Of a stretch of DNA of 33,006 nucleotides, positions 8,316-16,049 are shown piece after piece. This stretch comes from Collinsella sp. (lineage in GTDB: Bacteria; Actinomycetota; Coriobacteriia; Coriobacteriales; Coriobacteriaceae). The stretch lies in the NCBI GenBank assembly GCA_019414515.1, contig DXLX01000041.1:1-33006 (forward strand), given 5' to 3'. Both the position numbers and the translations under genes were made by a program. The notes beneath the pieces were generated by a model. That model ran no database searches. It was not told where the DNA came from and was given only the letters and a program-made list of their open reading frames with translations. How positions within the stretch are numbered: position 1 is the stretch's first letter; each line of letters opens with the position of its first letter.

Positions 8316-9443
8316 ATGATCAATCGCAAGGCCATCGGTTATATCACCGCTAACTACTCTTCGACCTACGGCAGCGTGCTGCTCAAGGACCGCCCCATCG
8401 CGTCCGTTCCGTTTTTGGGCCGCTACCGCCTGATCGACTTCCCGCTGTCCAATATGATGAATGCCGGCATCAAGACCGTCGGTGTCGTCATGCCGGGCAA
8501 CTATCGCTCGCTGATCGACCATGTGGGCTCGGGCAAGGACTGGGGCCTGGACCGCAAGAAGGGCGGCCTGTTCATGGTGCCCGGCAACGCGTATGGCACC
8601 ACCAAGGGCGGCATGCGCTTCCTGCTGCGCGACATCATTTCCAACAAGACGCTGTTCCAGCGCTCGGACAAGCCCTATGTTGTGATGATGGGCACCAACA
8701 TCATCTTTAACATGGACCTCAACACCATCATCGAGGCGCACGAGAACTCCGGTGCCCAGATGACCGTGGTGTACTGCAAGGCCACGCGCAACGTAGATGA
8801 CGAGACCAAGCTGCAGATCAACGAGAACGGCCGTCTGACGGGCGTGAGCGCCGGCGTCGTGTACGGCGACAACGCCTCTATGGACTGCTGCATCGTCAAC
8901 CGCGAGACGCTGCTCGAGATCATCGACCACTACCAGGCCGCCGACTATCTGGACCTGCTCGAGGCACTACAGGGCGACTTTGGCAACATCGACGTGTGCA
9001 GCTACGAGTACAAGGGCGAGGTCGTGGGCGTGTTTAGCGAGAAGTCGCTGTATCGTCGCAGCATGGACCTGCTCGACCAGACCGTGGCCGACCATCTCTT
9101 TGACCCCGAGCGCCCGATTCTGACCAAGGCTCACGACGTGCCGCCTTCGCGCTATGCGACCGGCAGCCACGCCTGCAACTCGATCATCTCGGCCGGCTGC
9201 ATCATCAAGGGCACCGTGCGCAACTCGATCCTGTCGCGCGGCGTTGTGGTTGAGGAAGGCGCCTCGGTGACCAATTCGATCATCAACCAGAGCTGCGTCA
9301 TCAAGAGCGGCGCCCGCGTTGAGAATGCAATCCTGGACAAGAACAACGTGGTTCCCACCAACACCGAGCTTCGCGGCACGCCCGAGAACATCCTGGTGCT
9401 GGGAAAGGCCCCGTTAACTTCTGATATCACCAACGCGAGCTAG
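8316..9443 (+). CDS. glgD: Glucose-1-phosphate adenylyltransferase subunit GlgD
   Basis: A 375-aa paralogue of GlgC. It keeps the overall fold (PFLGRYRLIDFPLSNMMNAGI near residues 30-50 and a C-terminal beta-helix with SIINQSCVIKSGA) but lacks the GGxGxRL nucleotide loop: the N terminus reads AIGYITANYSSTYGSVL. This is the usual state of GlgD, which acts as a regulatory or stabilising partner of GlgC rather than as an independent catalyst. ATG 8316 is used because it sits 4 nt after the glgC stop behind AGGGGGAAT; the longer reading from 8277 would overlap glgC and lacks a ribosome site. Confidence 0.95.
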   Translation: MINRKAIGYITANYSSTYGSVLLKDRPIASVPFLGRYRLIDFPLSNMMNAGIKTVGVVMPGNYRSLIDHVGSGKDWGLDRKKGGLFMVPGNAYGTTKGGMRFLLRDIISNKTLFQRSDKPYVVMMGTNIIFNMDLNTIIEAHENSGAQMTVVYCKATRNVDDETKLQINENGRLTGVSAGVVYGDNASMDCCIVNRETLLEIIDHYQAADYLDLLEALQGDFGNIDVCSYEYKGEVVGVFSEKSLYRRSMDLLDQTVADHLFDPERPILTKAHDVPPSRYATGSHACNSIISAGCIIKGTVRNSILSRGVVVEEGASVTNSIINQSCVIKSGARVENAILDKNNVVPTNTELRGTPENILVLGKAPLTSDITNAS

Positions 9444-9475
9444 CTTTGGCACCGCAACATCGCTCGTAACACGTA

Positions 9476-9509
9476 GAATAGCCGCCCGGTTTGCGCCAGG
9501 CGGCTATTC
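9476..9509 (+). terminator. Hairpin between glgD and glgA (possible attenuator)
   Basis: A perfect 11-bp stem GAATAGCCGCC/GGCGGCTATTC with a 12-nt loop. Only TCGAATT follows, so termination would be partial. It could reduce glgA expression relative to glgC/glgD or protect the upstream mRNA end. Confidence 0.5.
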
Positions 9510-9532
9510 TCGAATTGCAACAGGGAGACAAT

Positions 9533-11839
9533 ATGGCTGATTCCAGCAAAAAGATGCAGATCGTGTTTGCCTCGGCCGAGTGCGCACCGTTTGTGAAGAC
9601 CGGTGGCCTGGGCGACGTGGCGGGCTCGCTGCCTGCGGCGCTTGTGCGCGCCGGCGCCGAAGTAATCGTGATGGTGCCCAAGTACGCCACCATCAAGGAC
9701 GAGTACAAGTCGCAGATGGAGCACTTCTCCGACTTTTACGTGAGCCTGGGCTGGCGCAATGAGTACTGCGGACTCGAGAAGCTCGAGCACGACGGCGTCA
9801 CCTATATGTTCATCGACAACGAGCGCTACTTTGCGCGCGACTATCCGTACGGCTTCTTTGACGACGGCGAGCGCTTTGCGTTCTTCTCCAAGGCCATCAC
9901 CGAGAGCCTGCAGCACCTGCCCGCCGGCTTTGAGTGCGACATCCTGCACTGCAACGACTGGCAGACGGCGCTGGCGCCCGTGTTTTTGCGCGAGTTCTAC
10001 CAGGGCCTGCCGCTGTATGACCGCGTCAAGACCGTGTTCTCGATCCACAACGTGGCGTTCCAGGGCCAGTTTAGCGACACCGTGATGGAGGACATCCTTG
10101 GTGTGGCGCACATTCCGGCGGCCGCCTCGCAGCTGCGTTGCGACGCCTGCAGCATCAACTACATGCTGGGCGCCCTGCGCTATGCCGACGCCATCACCAC
10201 GGTGAGCCCCACCTATGCCAACGAGATCCAGACGCCCGAGTTTGGCGAGGGCCTGGACGGCGTACTGCGCGAGCGTTCCTACGCGCTGCAGGGCATTTTG
10301 AACGGCATTGACGTTGCGGGCTTTGACCCGGCAACAGACAAGCGAATTGCCGCCAACTACACCGTGGAGGACCGTTCCGGCAAGGCCGTGTGCAAGGCCA
10401 AGCTGCAGGAGGAACTGGGCCTCGAGGTTCGCGACGACCGTCCGCTCATGGTGATGGTCACGCGCCTGACGCGCCAGAAGGGCATGGATCTGGTCATGTA
10501 CGCGCTCGACCGCATCCTGTCCGGCGGCGTGCAGGTGGCGGTGCTGGGCACCGGCGACCGCGACTACGAGGACGGCCTGCGCTACTTCCAGGACAAGTAC
10601 CCCGGCACCATGGCCGCACGCATCGAGTTCGATCCGGCGCTGTCGCAGCGCATGTATGCCGCCGCCGACATGTTCCTGATGCCTTCGAAGTTTGAGCCCT
10701 GCGGCCTGTCGCAGATCATCGCCATGCGCTACGGCACGCTGCCGATTGTTCGCGAGACCGGTGGCCTGAAGGACACCGTGCAGCCGTACAACGAGTTTAC
10801 CGGCGAGGGCACGGGCTTCTCGTTTAGCAACTTTAACGGTGACGAGATGGGCGACGCGGTGTTCCGCGCGGCGCGCCTGTTCTGGGATAACCGTGACGCT
10901 TGGAACCAGCTGGTCACGCAGGCCATGAGCCAGGACTTTAGCTGGACGCGCTCGGCCGACAAGTATCTGGACCTGTACTTCTTTATGCATCCGGAGATTG
11001 AGAGGCCGGCGGGTGTGACTGATGTTGCAGCTGTCGATGAGCCCGCTGCCGCTGAGGCCGAGCCTGCGGCGACCGTTAAGGAGCCCGCTGCCGCTGAGGA
11101 GCCCAAGGCCGAGGAGAAGCCGGCGGCCAAGGCCGAAGTTAAGCCCGACGCGAAGCCTGCCGCCAAGAAGACGACGGCCCGCAAGACGACGGCTAAGAAG
11201 GCCACGACCACGAAGGCCGCTGCTAGCAAGACTAGCGCCGCTAAGGCAACTACTGCCAAGGCATCGACTACGCGCAAGCGTACGACCGCCGCTGCCAAAA
11301 AGGCCGCCGAGGCCGAGGTCGCTCCCGAGGTAAAGGCCGAGCCCGCGGCAAAGGCTCCGGCCAAGACCGCTGCCAAGAAGACGACCGCGACCAAGACCAC
11401 GACCGCTAAGAAGGCCACGGCTGCGAAGTCGACGACGACCAAGGCTGCTACGACGAAGGCCGCCGCGAAGACGACCCCGAAGGCTGCTGCAAAGCCCGCC
11501 GACAAGGTCGAGGAGGCGCCCTCCGAGTCCAAGGCCAAGGCAACTGTCGAGGCAAAGCCGGCTGCCAAGACCACCACGCGCAAGCGCTCTACGACGACGG
11601 CCAAGAAGACCACGACCAAGGCTGCAGCTCCCAAGGCAGAGGCTAAGGTCGAGGACAAGCCCGCAGTAAAGGCCGAGCCGGCGCCGAAGGCCGCAGAGGT
11701 CAAGACCGCTCCAAAGGCTACGGCAAAGGCCGAGCCCGCCAAGGAGACCCCGATCTCCCCCGCCACTCCGGCCGAGGAAAAGGCTCCGACCAAGAAGACC
11801 TCCGTCCGTAAGGCAACGGCCACCCGCAAGCGTCGCTAG
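9533..11839 (+). CDS. glgA: Glycogen synthase with long histone H1-like C-terminal tail
   Basis: ADP-glucose-dependent glycogen synthase (GT5). The ADP-glucose-binding motif KTGGLGDV starts at residue 22. The C-terminal Rossmann half contains EPCGLSQIIAMRYGTLP and RETGGLKDT near residues 385-410. The enzyme proper ends near residue 492 (YLDLYFFMHPEIE), the normal family length of about 480 aa. About 275 further residues follow. The first part is Ala/Glu/Pro-rich and acidic, then come blocks of Lys/Thr/Ala with repeated KKTT, TTRKRTT and TTRKRST, ending in ATRKRR. This resembles histone H1/AlgP-type tails and shares TRKR with the tail of GlgB. The ribosome site AGGGAGA fixes ATG 9533. Confidence 0.96.
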   Translation: MADSSKKMQIVFASAECAPFVKTGGLGDVAGSLPAALVRAGAEVIVMVPKYATIKDEYKSQMEHFSDFYVSLGWRNEYCGLEKLEHDGVTYMFIDNERYFARDYPYGFFDDGERFAFFSKAITESLQHLPAGFECDILHCNDWQTALAPVFLREFYQGLPLYDRVKTVFSIHNVAFQGQFSDTVMEDILGVAHIPAAASQLRCDACSINYMLGALRYADAITTVSPTYANEIQTPEFGEGLDGVLRERSYALQGILNGIDVAGFDPATDKRIAANYTVEDRSGKAVCKAKLQEELGLEVRDDRPLMVMVTRLTRQKGMDLVMYALDRILSGGVQVAVLGTGDRDYEDGLRYFQDKYPGTMAARIEFDPALSQRMYAAADMFLMPSKFEPCGLSQIIAMRYGTLPIVRETGGLKDTVQPYNEFTGEGTGFSFSNFNGDEMGDAVFRAARLFWDNRDAWNQLVTQAMSQDFSWTRSADKYLDLYFFMHPEIERPAGVTDVAAVDEPAAAEAEPAATVKEPAAAEEPKAEEKPAAKAEVKPDAKPAAKKTTARKTTAKKATTTKAAASKTSAAKATTAKASTTRKRTTAAAKKAAEAEVAPEVKAEPAAKAPAKTAAKKTTATKTTTAKKATAAKSTTTKAATTKAAAKTTPKAAAKPADKVEEAPSESKAKATVEAKPAAKTTTRKRSTTTAKKTTTKAAAPKAEAKVEDKPAVKAEPAPKAAEVKTAPKATAKAEPAKETPISPATPAEEKAPTKKTSVRKATATRKRR

Positions 11840-11870
11840 TCTGGACGATTAAAACTTAATCCAACGCAAA

Positions 11871-11902
11871 AGAGGGCGCCCCAACCAGGCGCCCTCTTCT
11901 TG
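11871..11902 (+). terminator. Terminator of the glg cluster
   Basis: A 10-bp perfect stem AGAGGGCGCC/GGCGCCCTCT with a 7-nt loop is followed by TCTTGGTT. It lies 31 nt after the glgA stop and probably ends the glgB-A transcript. Confidence 0.75.
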
Positions 11903-11928
11903 GTTGAACTTCTGTGTTAAAAAGAGGG

Positions 11929-12060
11929 CGGTTTACTACGACAAAATAGCTCAGGCCGACCACGGCGAGTAATCTACGAAATTGACAACGCTTCTACCTG
12001 CGGTTTTAGTATCACCAAAATGACCGTGGTTAAGATCATTCAATTCGTCGTAGTAAACCG
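11929..12060. repeat. 132-bp intergenic inverted-repeat element
   Basis: Terminal arms CGGTTTACTACGAC (11929-11942) and its exact complement at 12047-12060 enclose 104 bp. The interior has a second complementary pair, ACCACGG near 11960 and CCGTGGT near 12025. The interior is AT-rich compared with the genes around it. No ORF of note. It lies between the glgA terminator and the promoter region of the next gene. Confidence 0.6.
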
Positions 12061-12122
12061 AAGTACTTTTGTTTAACTACAAATAGTATCAGTCTAGGCT
12101 TTTTCGAATATCGCGATAATTT

Positions 12123-12206
12123 GGATGGTAAAACGATTTTCTAGGACAACCGTTCGCCGATGGTAAACGGATGTTGTTTATACAGCCTGTGTACAACAGA
12201 TATACT
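12123..12206 (+). promoter_or_regulatory. Promoter with TGGTAAAAC boxes before the GH13-GH77 gene
   Basis: Two boxes, GATGGTAAAACG at 12124-12135 and GATGGTAAACGG at 12159-12170, match those in the HAD-glgB region. They lie upstream of a good -10 hexamer TATACT (12201-12206); the -35 is poor (TTATAC-like, 17 nt upstream), which would suit an activated promoter. About 60 nt of leader follow before the ATG. A regulator of alpha-glucan use is the simplest reading. Confidence 0.5.
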
Positions 12207-12267
12207 TACATCCTGTGCGTAAAGCCCATGGCCCGCAGGCCGTGATTCTATTGAACTGGACCGTATT

Positions 12268-15200
12268 ATGAGATTGATTCACAACAGCCGTCTGCCGCAG
12301 TTTCGTACTCCGTTTGGCGCTGTGACCACTGGAACTTCCGTTTCGCTATCGGTGATTTTGGAGGATGCCGACCCCAACCAGGCAACGCTTACCCTGCGTA
12401 CCTGGGTCGATGAAATCGGTGAGTCTCTGTATCCCATGACGCACGAGGGCGACGGCATATTTACCGTAGAGCTTGAGTGCACCGAGCCCTGTCTTATTTG
12501 GTACAGCTTTATCTGCAACATCGAGGGCCAGCCCGAGGTCCGCTTGGGTGCACCGCAGGGTCGCACCGGTGGCGAGGGTGTGACCTACGATTACGCCGAG
12601 GTCCCGTCGTTCCAGATTACCGTCTACAAGCATCGCGAGAACCGTCCCACCTGGTACGAGCGGGGCATGGTCTACCAGATCTTCCCCGACCGCTATGCCC
12701 GTGACGAAAACTGGCGCGAGCGAACGCTGGCCGAAGTTGAAAAACCGCGCAACGGAATCCAGCGCCGCATGGTCGAGGACTGGAACGAACCGCCCGAGTA
12801 CGAGCGTGCCGAAGACGGCTCCATCAAGACCTGGGATTTTTACGGCGGCTCGCTCAAGGGTATCCAGAATGACCTGCCTCGCATCGCCGAACTGGGCTTT
12901 ACAGCCATCTACCTCAACCCCATTTTTGAAGCCGCGAGCAACCACCGCTACGACACCGCCGATTACACCAAGATCGATCCGATTCTGGGCACCGAGCAGG
13001 ACTTTACTGAGCTGTGCGAGGCGGCCGAGAAGCTGGGCATTTCCATCATTCTGGACGGTGTGTTCAACCACACGGGCGACGATTCGATCTACTTTAACCG
13101 CTACGGCAACTATCCCGGTGTCGGCGCGTGGCAGAGCGAGGACTCTCCGTGGCGTGATGCGTTTTATTTCCACGAGGACGGCTCGTACGACTGCTGGTGG
13201 GGCGTGGGCAATATGCCCGCCATCAATGAGAGCTCCGAACTGGTACGCGAGCGGATTCTGGGCAAGGACGGTATCATCCGCAAATGGCTGCGCGCCGGTG
13301 CCCATGGCTGGCGCCTCGATGTGGCCGACGAGCTTTCCGATGACTTCCTGACCGAGATCAAAAAGGCCGTGCTCGCCGAGAAGCCCGACGCGCTGCTGCT
13401 CGGCGAGGTCTGGGAAGATGCCTCCAACAAGATCAGCTACGGCCATCTGCGTCGCTATCTACAAGGCTCCGAGCTCGACTCGGCCATGGATTACCCCTTC
13501 CGCGACATGGTCATCGGCTTTTTGATGGGCTACAAAAACGCCTACCAAGCAGCCGAGGATATCGAGACCCTGCGCGAGAACTACCCGCGCGAGGCATTAT
13601 CCTGCGCGCTCAATCTGCTGTCGAGCCACGACCGCCCGCGCATTATCTCGGTGCTCGGCGGTGGCCCCGACGAGTCGCAGCTGCCCGAGAGTGAGCGCAG
13701 CAAATGGCGCCTGGACGAGAACTCCATGGGCCTGGCCAAGAGCCGCTTTTGGCTGGCGACGCTCATGCAGATGACGTTCCCGGGCGTTCCCTCAATCTAT
13801 TACGGTGACGAGTACGGCTTGGAGGGACTCACCGATCCGGGTAATCGCCGCACCTTGCCGACCAAGGAAGACCTGCACGACTTCGATACGTTCGCAATCG
13901 TCAAGAACGCATCTGCTGTGCGCCGCGCGCTGCCGTTTATGATCGACGGTGAAATCAAGGCCTTTGCGCTCAATGACGAGGTGCTGGCCTACAACCGTAC
14001 CGGTAAAGACAGCGAGTCCGCGACCGTCATCATCAACCGCAGCCTGCGCAACTCGCATCGTGTGACGATTCCGGCGCTCGACGAATGTGCAAGTGACGTG
14101 ATCAGCGGTCATGAGTGCGAGATCCACAACGGCACGGTCACGCTCGACCTGTACCCGCTCGGTTCGTCGATCATCTATCACCACGCCGAGCAGCGCCTGC
14201 AGGAGCCGCTCGATCACGGTGCGGGTGTTGTATGCCATATCACATCAGTGCCGACCGACGACGGCGAGCCCGGTACGATCGGCGCGCCCACGCGTCGTTT
14301 TATCGACCATCTGGCCGCCATGGGCATGCGCTACTGGCAGGTTCTCCCCGTCAACCCCACGGACTTCTTCCGCTCCCCTTACGCCGGTCCTTCGGCCTTT
14401 GCAGGCAATATCGACCTGCTGCCCGAAAGCCACGAGGAGCTGGCAGCCGACTTTGAGACCTGGAAGGCCCGCGGAGGCGAGGATGCCGATCCGCTGTACA
14501 CCGCGTTTAAACATCGCAATGCCGATTGGCTCGAGAAGTACTGCGTCTACATGGCCGTCAAAAAGTACTTTGAGGGCGAGTCTCGCCACAATTGGCCGGC
14601 AGATGTCGCTCGCTACAACGAGCATCTAATCGACGACAAGCGCTTCCACAACGAGGCCGAGCTTCAGGCGTACATGCAGTACCGCTTTGACCTCGCTTGG
14701 TGTGAGCTCATGAACTATGCGCACAAGAAGGGCATCGAGGTCATCGGCGATATTCCTATGTACGTGTCCGACGATTCGGCAGACGCGTGGAGCGAACCCG
14801 AGAACTTCTGGCTGTCCGATACCGGCAAGGCGATTGAGATTTCCGGCGCGCCGCCCGACAACTTTGCGCCCGAGGGCCAGATGTGGGGCAACCCGACGTT
14901 CCGCTGGGACCACATGAAGCAGAACGGCTATAGTTGGTGGATGGATCGCCTGCGCCGCGCGTTCTCGCTCTACGACCGCGTGCGTCTGGATCACTTCCTG
15001 GGATTCCACAGCTATTACAGCATTCCCGCGGGCAAGGCATGCGCCGACGGCCGCTGGCTGGCGGGCCCGGGCAAGGACCTGTTCCAGACCGCCTATGACG
15101 AACTGGGTCCGCTCAACTTTATCGCTGAGGACTTGGGCTATCTGACGCCCGGTGTTCGTGCCATGGCATCGACCTGCGGTTTCCCCGGCATGGACGTGCT

Positions 15201-15564
15201 GGAGTTTAGCGACTACGACGTTCGTTGCGGTGTGCATCCCACGCCCGGCAAGATTCTGTACACCTCGACGCACGATACGTCGACGCTGGCCGGTTGGTGC
15301 ACCCGTACCTTTGCGGGCGGCGATGAACCGAGCGGTGTTGAGGTGGCGGCCAAGCTGATGAGCGACGCGCTGGCAAGCGACGCTCCCCTGGTGATGATGC
15401 CACTGCAGGATGTCCTGGGGCTTGGCGACGACGCGCGCATGAACGTTCCGGGCGTGGCCACGGGCAACTGGACCTGGCAGGCTGACGAGGCGGACATTGC
15501 AGCCGCCGAGAACAAAACCGCACAGCTCCTGCGCAACAACCATAGATTCTGGGGTGAAGCGTGA
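12268..15564 (+). CDS. Fused GH13 alpha-amylase/neopullulanase and GH77 4-alpha-glucanotransferase
   Basis: A 1098-aa two-enzyme protein. Residues 1 to about 640 are a GH13 amylase of the neopullulanase/cyclomaltodextrinase kind: an N-terminal beta domain (about 15-120), VFNH in region I (about 265), GWRLDVAD (nucleophile Asp351), LLGEVW (Glu380), SSHDRPR (Asp455) and a C-terminal beta domain. Residues about 650-1098 are a MalQ-type glucanotransferase: RYWQVLPVNPTDFFRSPY, DIPMYVSDDSADAW, RLDHFLGF (nucleophile Asp908), IAEDLG (Glu954) and THDTSTLAGW (Asp1003). Together they could hydrolyse and re-arrange short alpha-glucans released from glycogen or starch. No signal peptide is seen, so it is cytosolic. 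No separate glgX is present in the window. The ribosome site is weak. Confidence 0.93.
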   Translation: MRLIHNSRLPQFRTPFGAVTTGTSVSLSVILEDADPNQATLTLRTWVDEIGESLYPMTHEGDGIFTVELECTEPCLIWYSFICNIEGQPEVRLGAPQGRTGGEGVTYDYAEVPSFQITVYKHRENRPTWYERGMVYQIFPDRYARDENWRERTLAEVEKPRNGIQRRMVEDWNEPPEYERAEDGSIKTWDFYGGSLKGIQNDLPRIAELGFTAIYLNPIFEAASNHRYDTADYTKIDPILGTEQDFTELCEAAEKLGISIILDGVFNHTGDDSIYFNRYGNYPGVGAWQSEDSPWRDAFYFHEDGSYDCWWGVGNMPAINESSELVRERILGKDGIIRKWLRAGAHGWRLDVADELSDDFLTEIKKAVLAEKPDALLLGEVWEDASNKISYGHLRRYLQGSELDSAMDYPFRDMVIGFLMGYKNAYQAAEDIETLRENYPREALSCALNLLSSHDRPRIISVLGGGPDESQLPESERSKWRLDENSMGLAKSRFWLATLMQMTFPGVPSIYYGDEYGLEGLTDPGNRRTLPTKEDLHDFDTFAIVKNASAVRRALPFMIDGEIKAFALNDEVLAYNRTGKDSESATVIINRSLRNSHRVTIPALDECASDVISGHECEIHNGTVTLDLYPLGSSIIYHHAEQRLQEPLDHGAGVVCHITSVPTDDGEPGTIGAPTRRFIDHLAAMGMRYWQVLPVNPTDFFRSPYAGPSAFAGNIDLLPESHEELAADFETWKARGGEDADPLYTAFKHRNADWLEKYCVYMAVKKYFEGESRHNWPADVARYNEHLIDDKRFHNEAELQAYMQYRFDLAWCELMNYAHKKGIEVIGDIPMYVSDDSADAWSEPENFWLSDTGKAIEISGAPPDNFAPEGQMWGNPTFRWDHMKQNGYSWWMDRLRRAFSLYDRVRLDHFLGFHSYYSIPAGKACADGRWLAGPGKDLFQTAYDELGPLNFIAEDLGYLTPGVRAMASTCGFPGMDVLEFSDYDVRCGVHPTPGKILYTSTHDTSTLAGWCTRTFAGGDEPSGVEVAAKLMSDALASDAPLVMMPLQDVLGLGDDARMNVPGVATGNWTWQADEADIAAAENKTAQLLRNNHRFWGEA

Positions 15565-15608
15565 TAAAACCCCCGATATAGGGTACAGTTACAGACGTTT
15601 GAATTTAT

Positions 15609-15633
15609 GCGGGCAGAGTAATCTGCCCGCTTT
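15609..15633 (+). terminator. Hairpin after the GH13-GH77 gene
   Basis: GCGGGCAGA and TCTGCCCGC form a 9-bp stem with a 4-nt loop, followed by TTTGTG. It lies 45 nt after the stop and 20 nt before the next start codon, so it may terminate weakly or act as an attenuator for the zinc-ribbon gene. Confidence 0.6.
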
Positions 15634-15652
15634 GTGCTGAAAAGGAAGTATT

Positions 15653-15889
15653 ATGGCGCGCTACGATTACAAGTGCTCGAGCTGCGGCAACGTGTTTGAG
15701 GTTGAGCATCCCATGTCCGAGACTCCCGAGGTCGTGTGCCCCAGCTGCGGTGCCCCGGCGGCCAAGACGTTCTCGGCCAGCGGCATTAAATTTGAGGGCA
15801 GCGGTTTCTACAACACCGATCAACGAAGCGGCGGCTCCAGTACCAACGCCACCAGTGGCTGCTGCGCCAACTGCCCGCATAGCCACTAG
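15653..15889 (+). CDS. FmdB-type zinc-ribbon protein
   Basis: A 78-aa protein with the FmdB/CxxC_CxxC_SSSS pattern: YDYKCSSCGNVFEVEHPMSE, then VVCPSCGAPAAKTFSASGIKFEGSGFYNTD. Two CxxC pairs (residues 9/12 and 29/32) would hold one zinc. A second, unpaired-looking set of cysteines (CCANC) lies at the C terminus before a His-containing end. AAAAGGAAG precedes the ATG. The family is widespread and its role is not settled, with transcriptional or regulatory roles proposed. It has its own terminator behind it. Confidence 0.85.
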   Translation: MARYDYKCSSCGNVFEVEHPMSETPEVVCPSCGAPAAKTFSASGIKFEGSGFYNTDQRSGGSSTNATSGCCANCPHSH

Positions 15890-15898
15890 GAACCAAGC

Positions 15899-15936
15899 AG
15901 CCCCGCGACCAAAACCGATCGCGGGGCTATTTCTTT
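15899..15936 (+). terminator. Terminator of the zinc-ribbon gene
   Basis: A 10-bp perfect stem AGCCCCGCGA/TCGCGGGGCT with a 10-nt loop, then ATTTCTTT. It starts 9 nt past the stop codon. Confidence 0.8.
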
Positions 15937-15977
15937 GCTCTATGGGTAGTTAATTAAGCTACCCAGGTTTCCTTGTG

Positions 15978-16043
15978 AGTTGCGGTGAAATAAGGACTGT
16001 TGGCGGGCAGAAGCGGCTTTTCATTCCCTATTTCACCGCAACT
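15978..16043. repeat. GTTGCGGTGAAATA palindromic element, copy 1
   Basis: Arms AGTTGCGGTGAAATA (15978-15992) and TATTTCACCGCAACT (16029-16043) are exact complements, with pairing extending loosely inward (AGGACTG/ATTCC). The loop is about 36 nt. It lies between converging genes (zinc ribbon and rsmB), 7 nt from the rsmB stop. No T run follows either side, so it is not a typical terminator. Just to its left is a shorter palindrome, GGGTAG/CTACCC (15944-15964). A second copy of the same arms lies at 32263-32331. Confidence 0.75.
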
Positions 16044-16049
16044 TAGTCG

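Noticed and set aside
10729..11829. Antisense hydrophobic-looking frame opposite the GlgA tail
   Set aside because: It is the complement of the Lys/Ala/Thr repeat codons, giving Ala/Val/Leu runs by composition alone. The sense frame is continuous with GlgA.
11160..11830. Tandem repeats in the glgA 3' part as a CRISPR or minisatellite
   Set aside because: The repetition follows the codons of Lys/Thr/Ala blocks with no constant unit or spacer length. It is coding.
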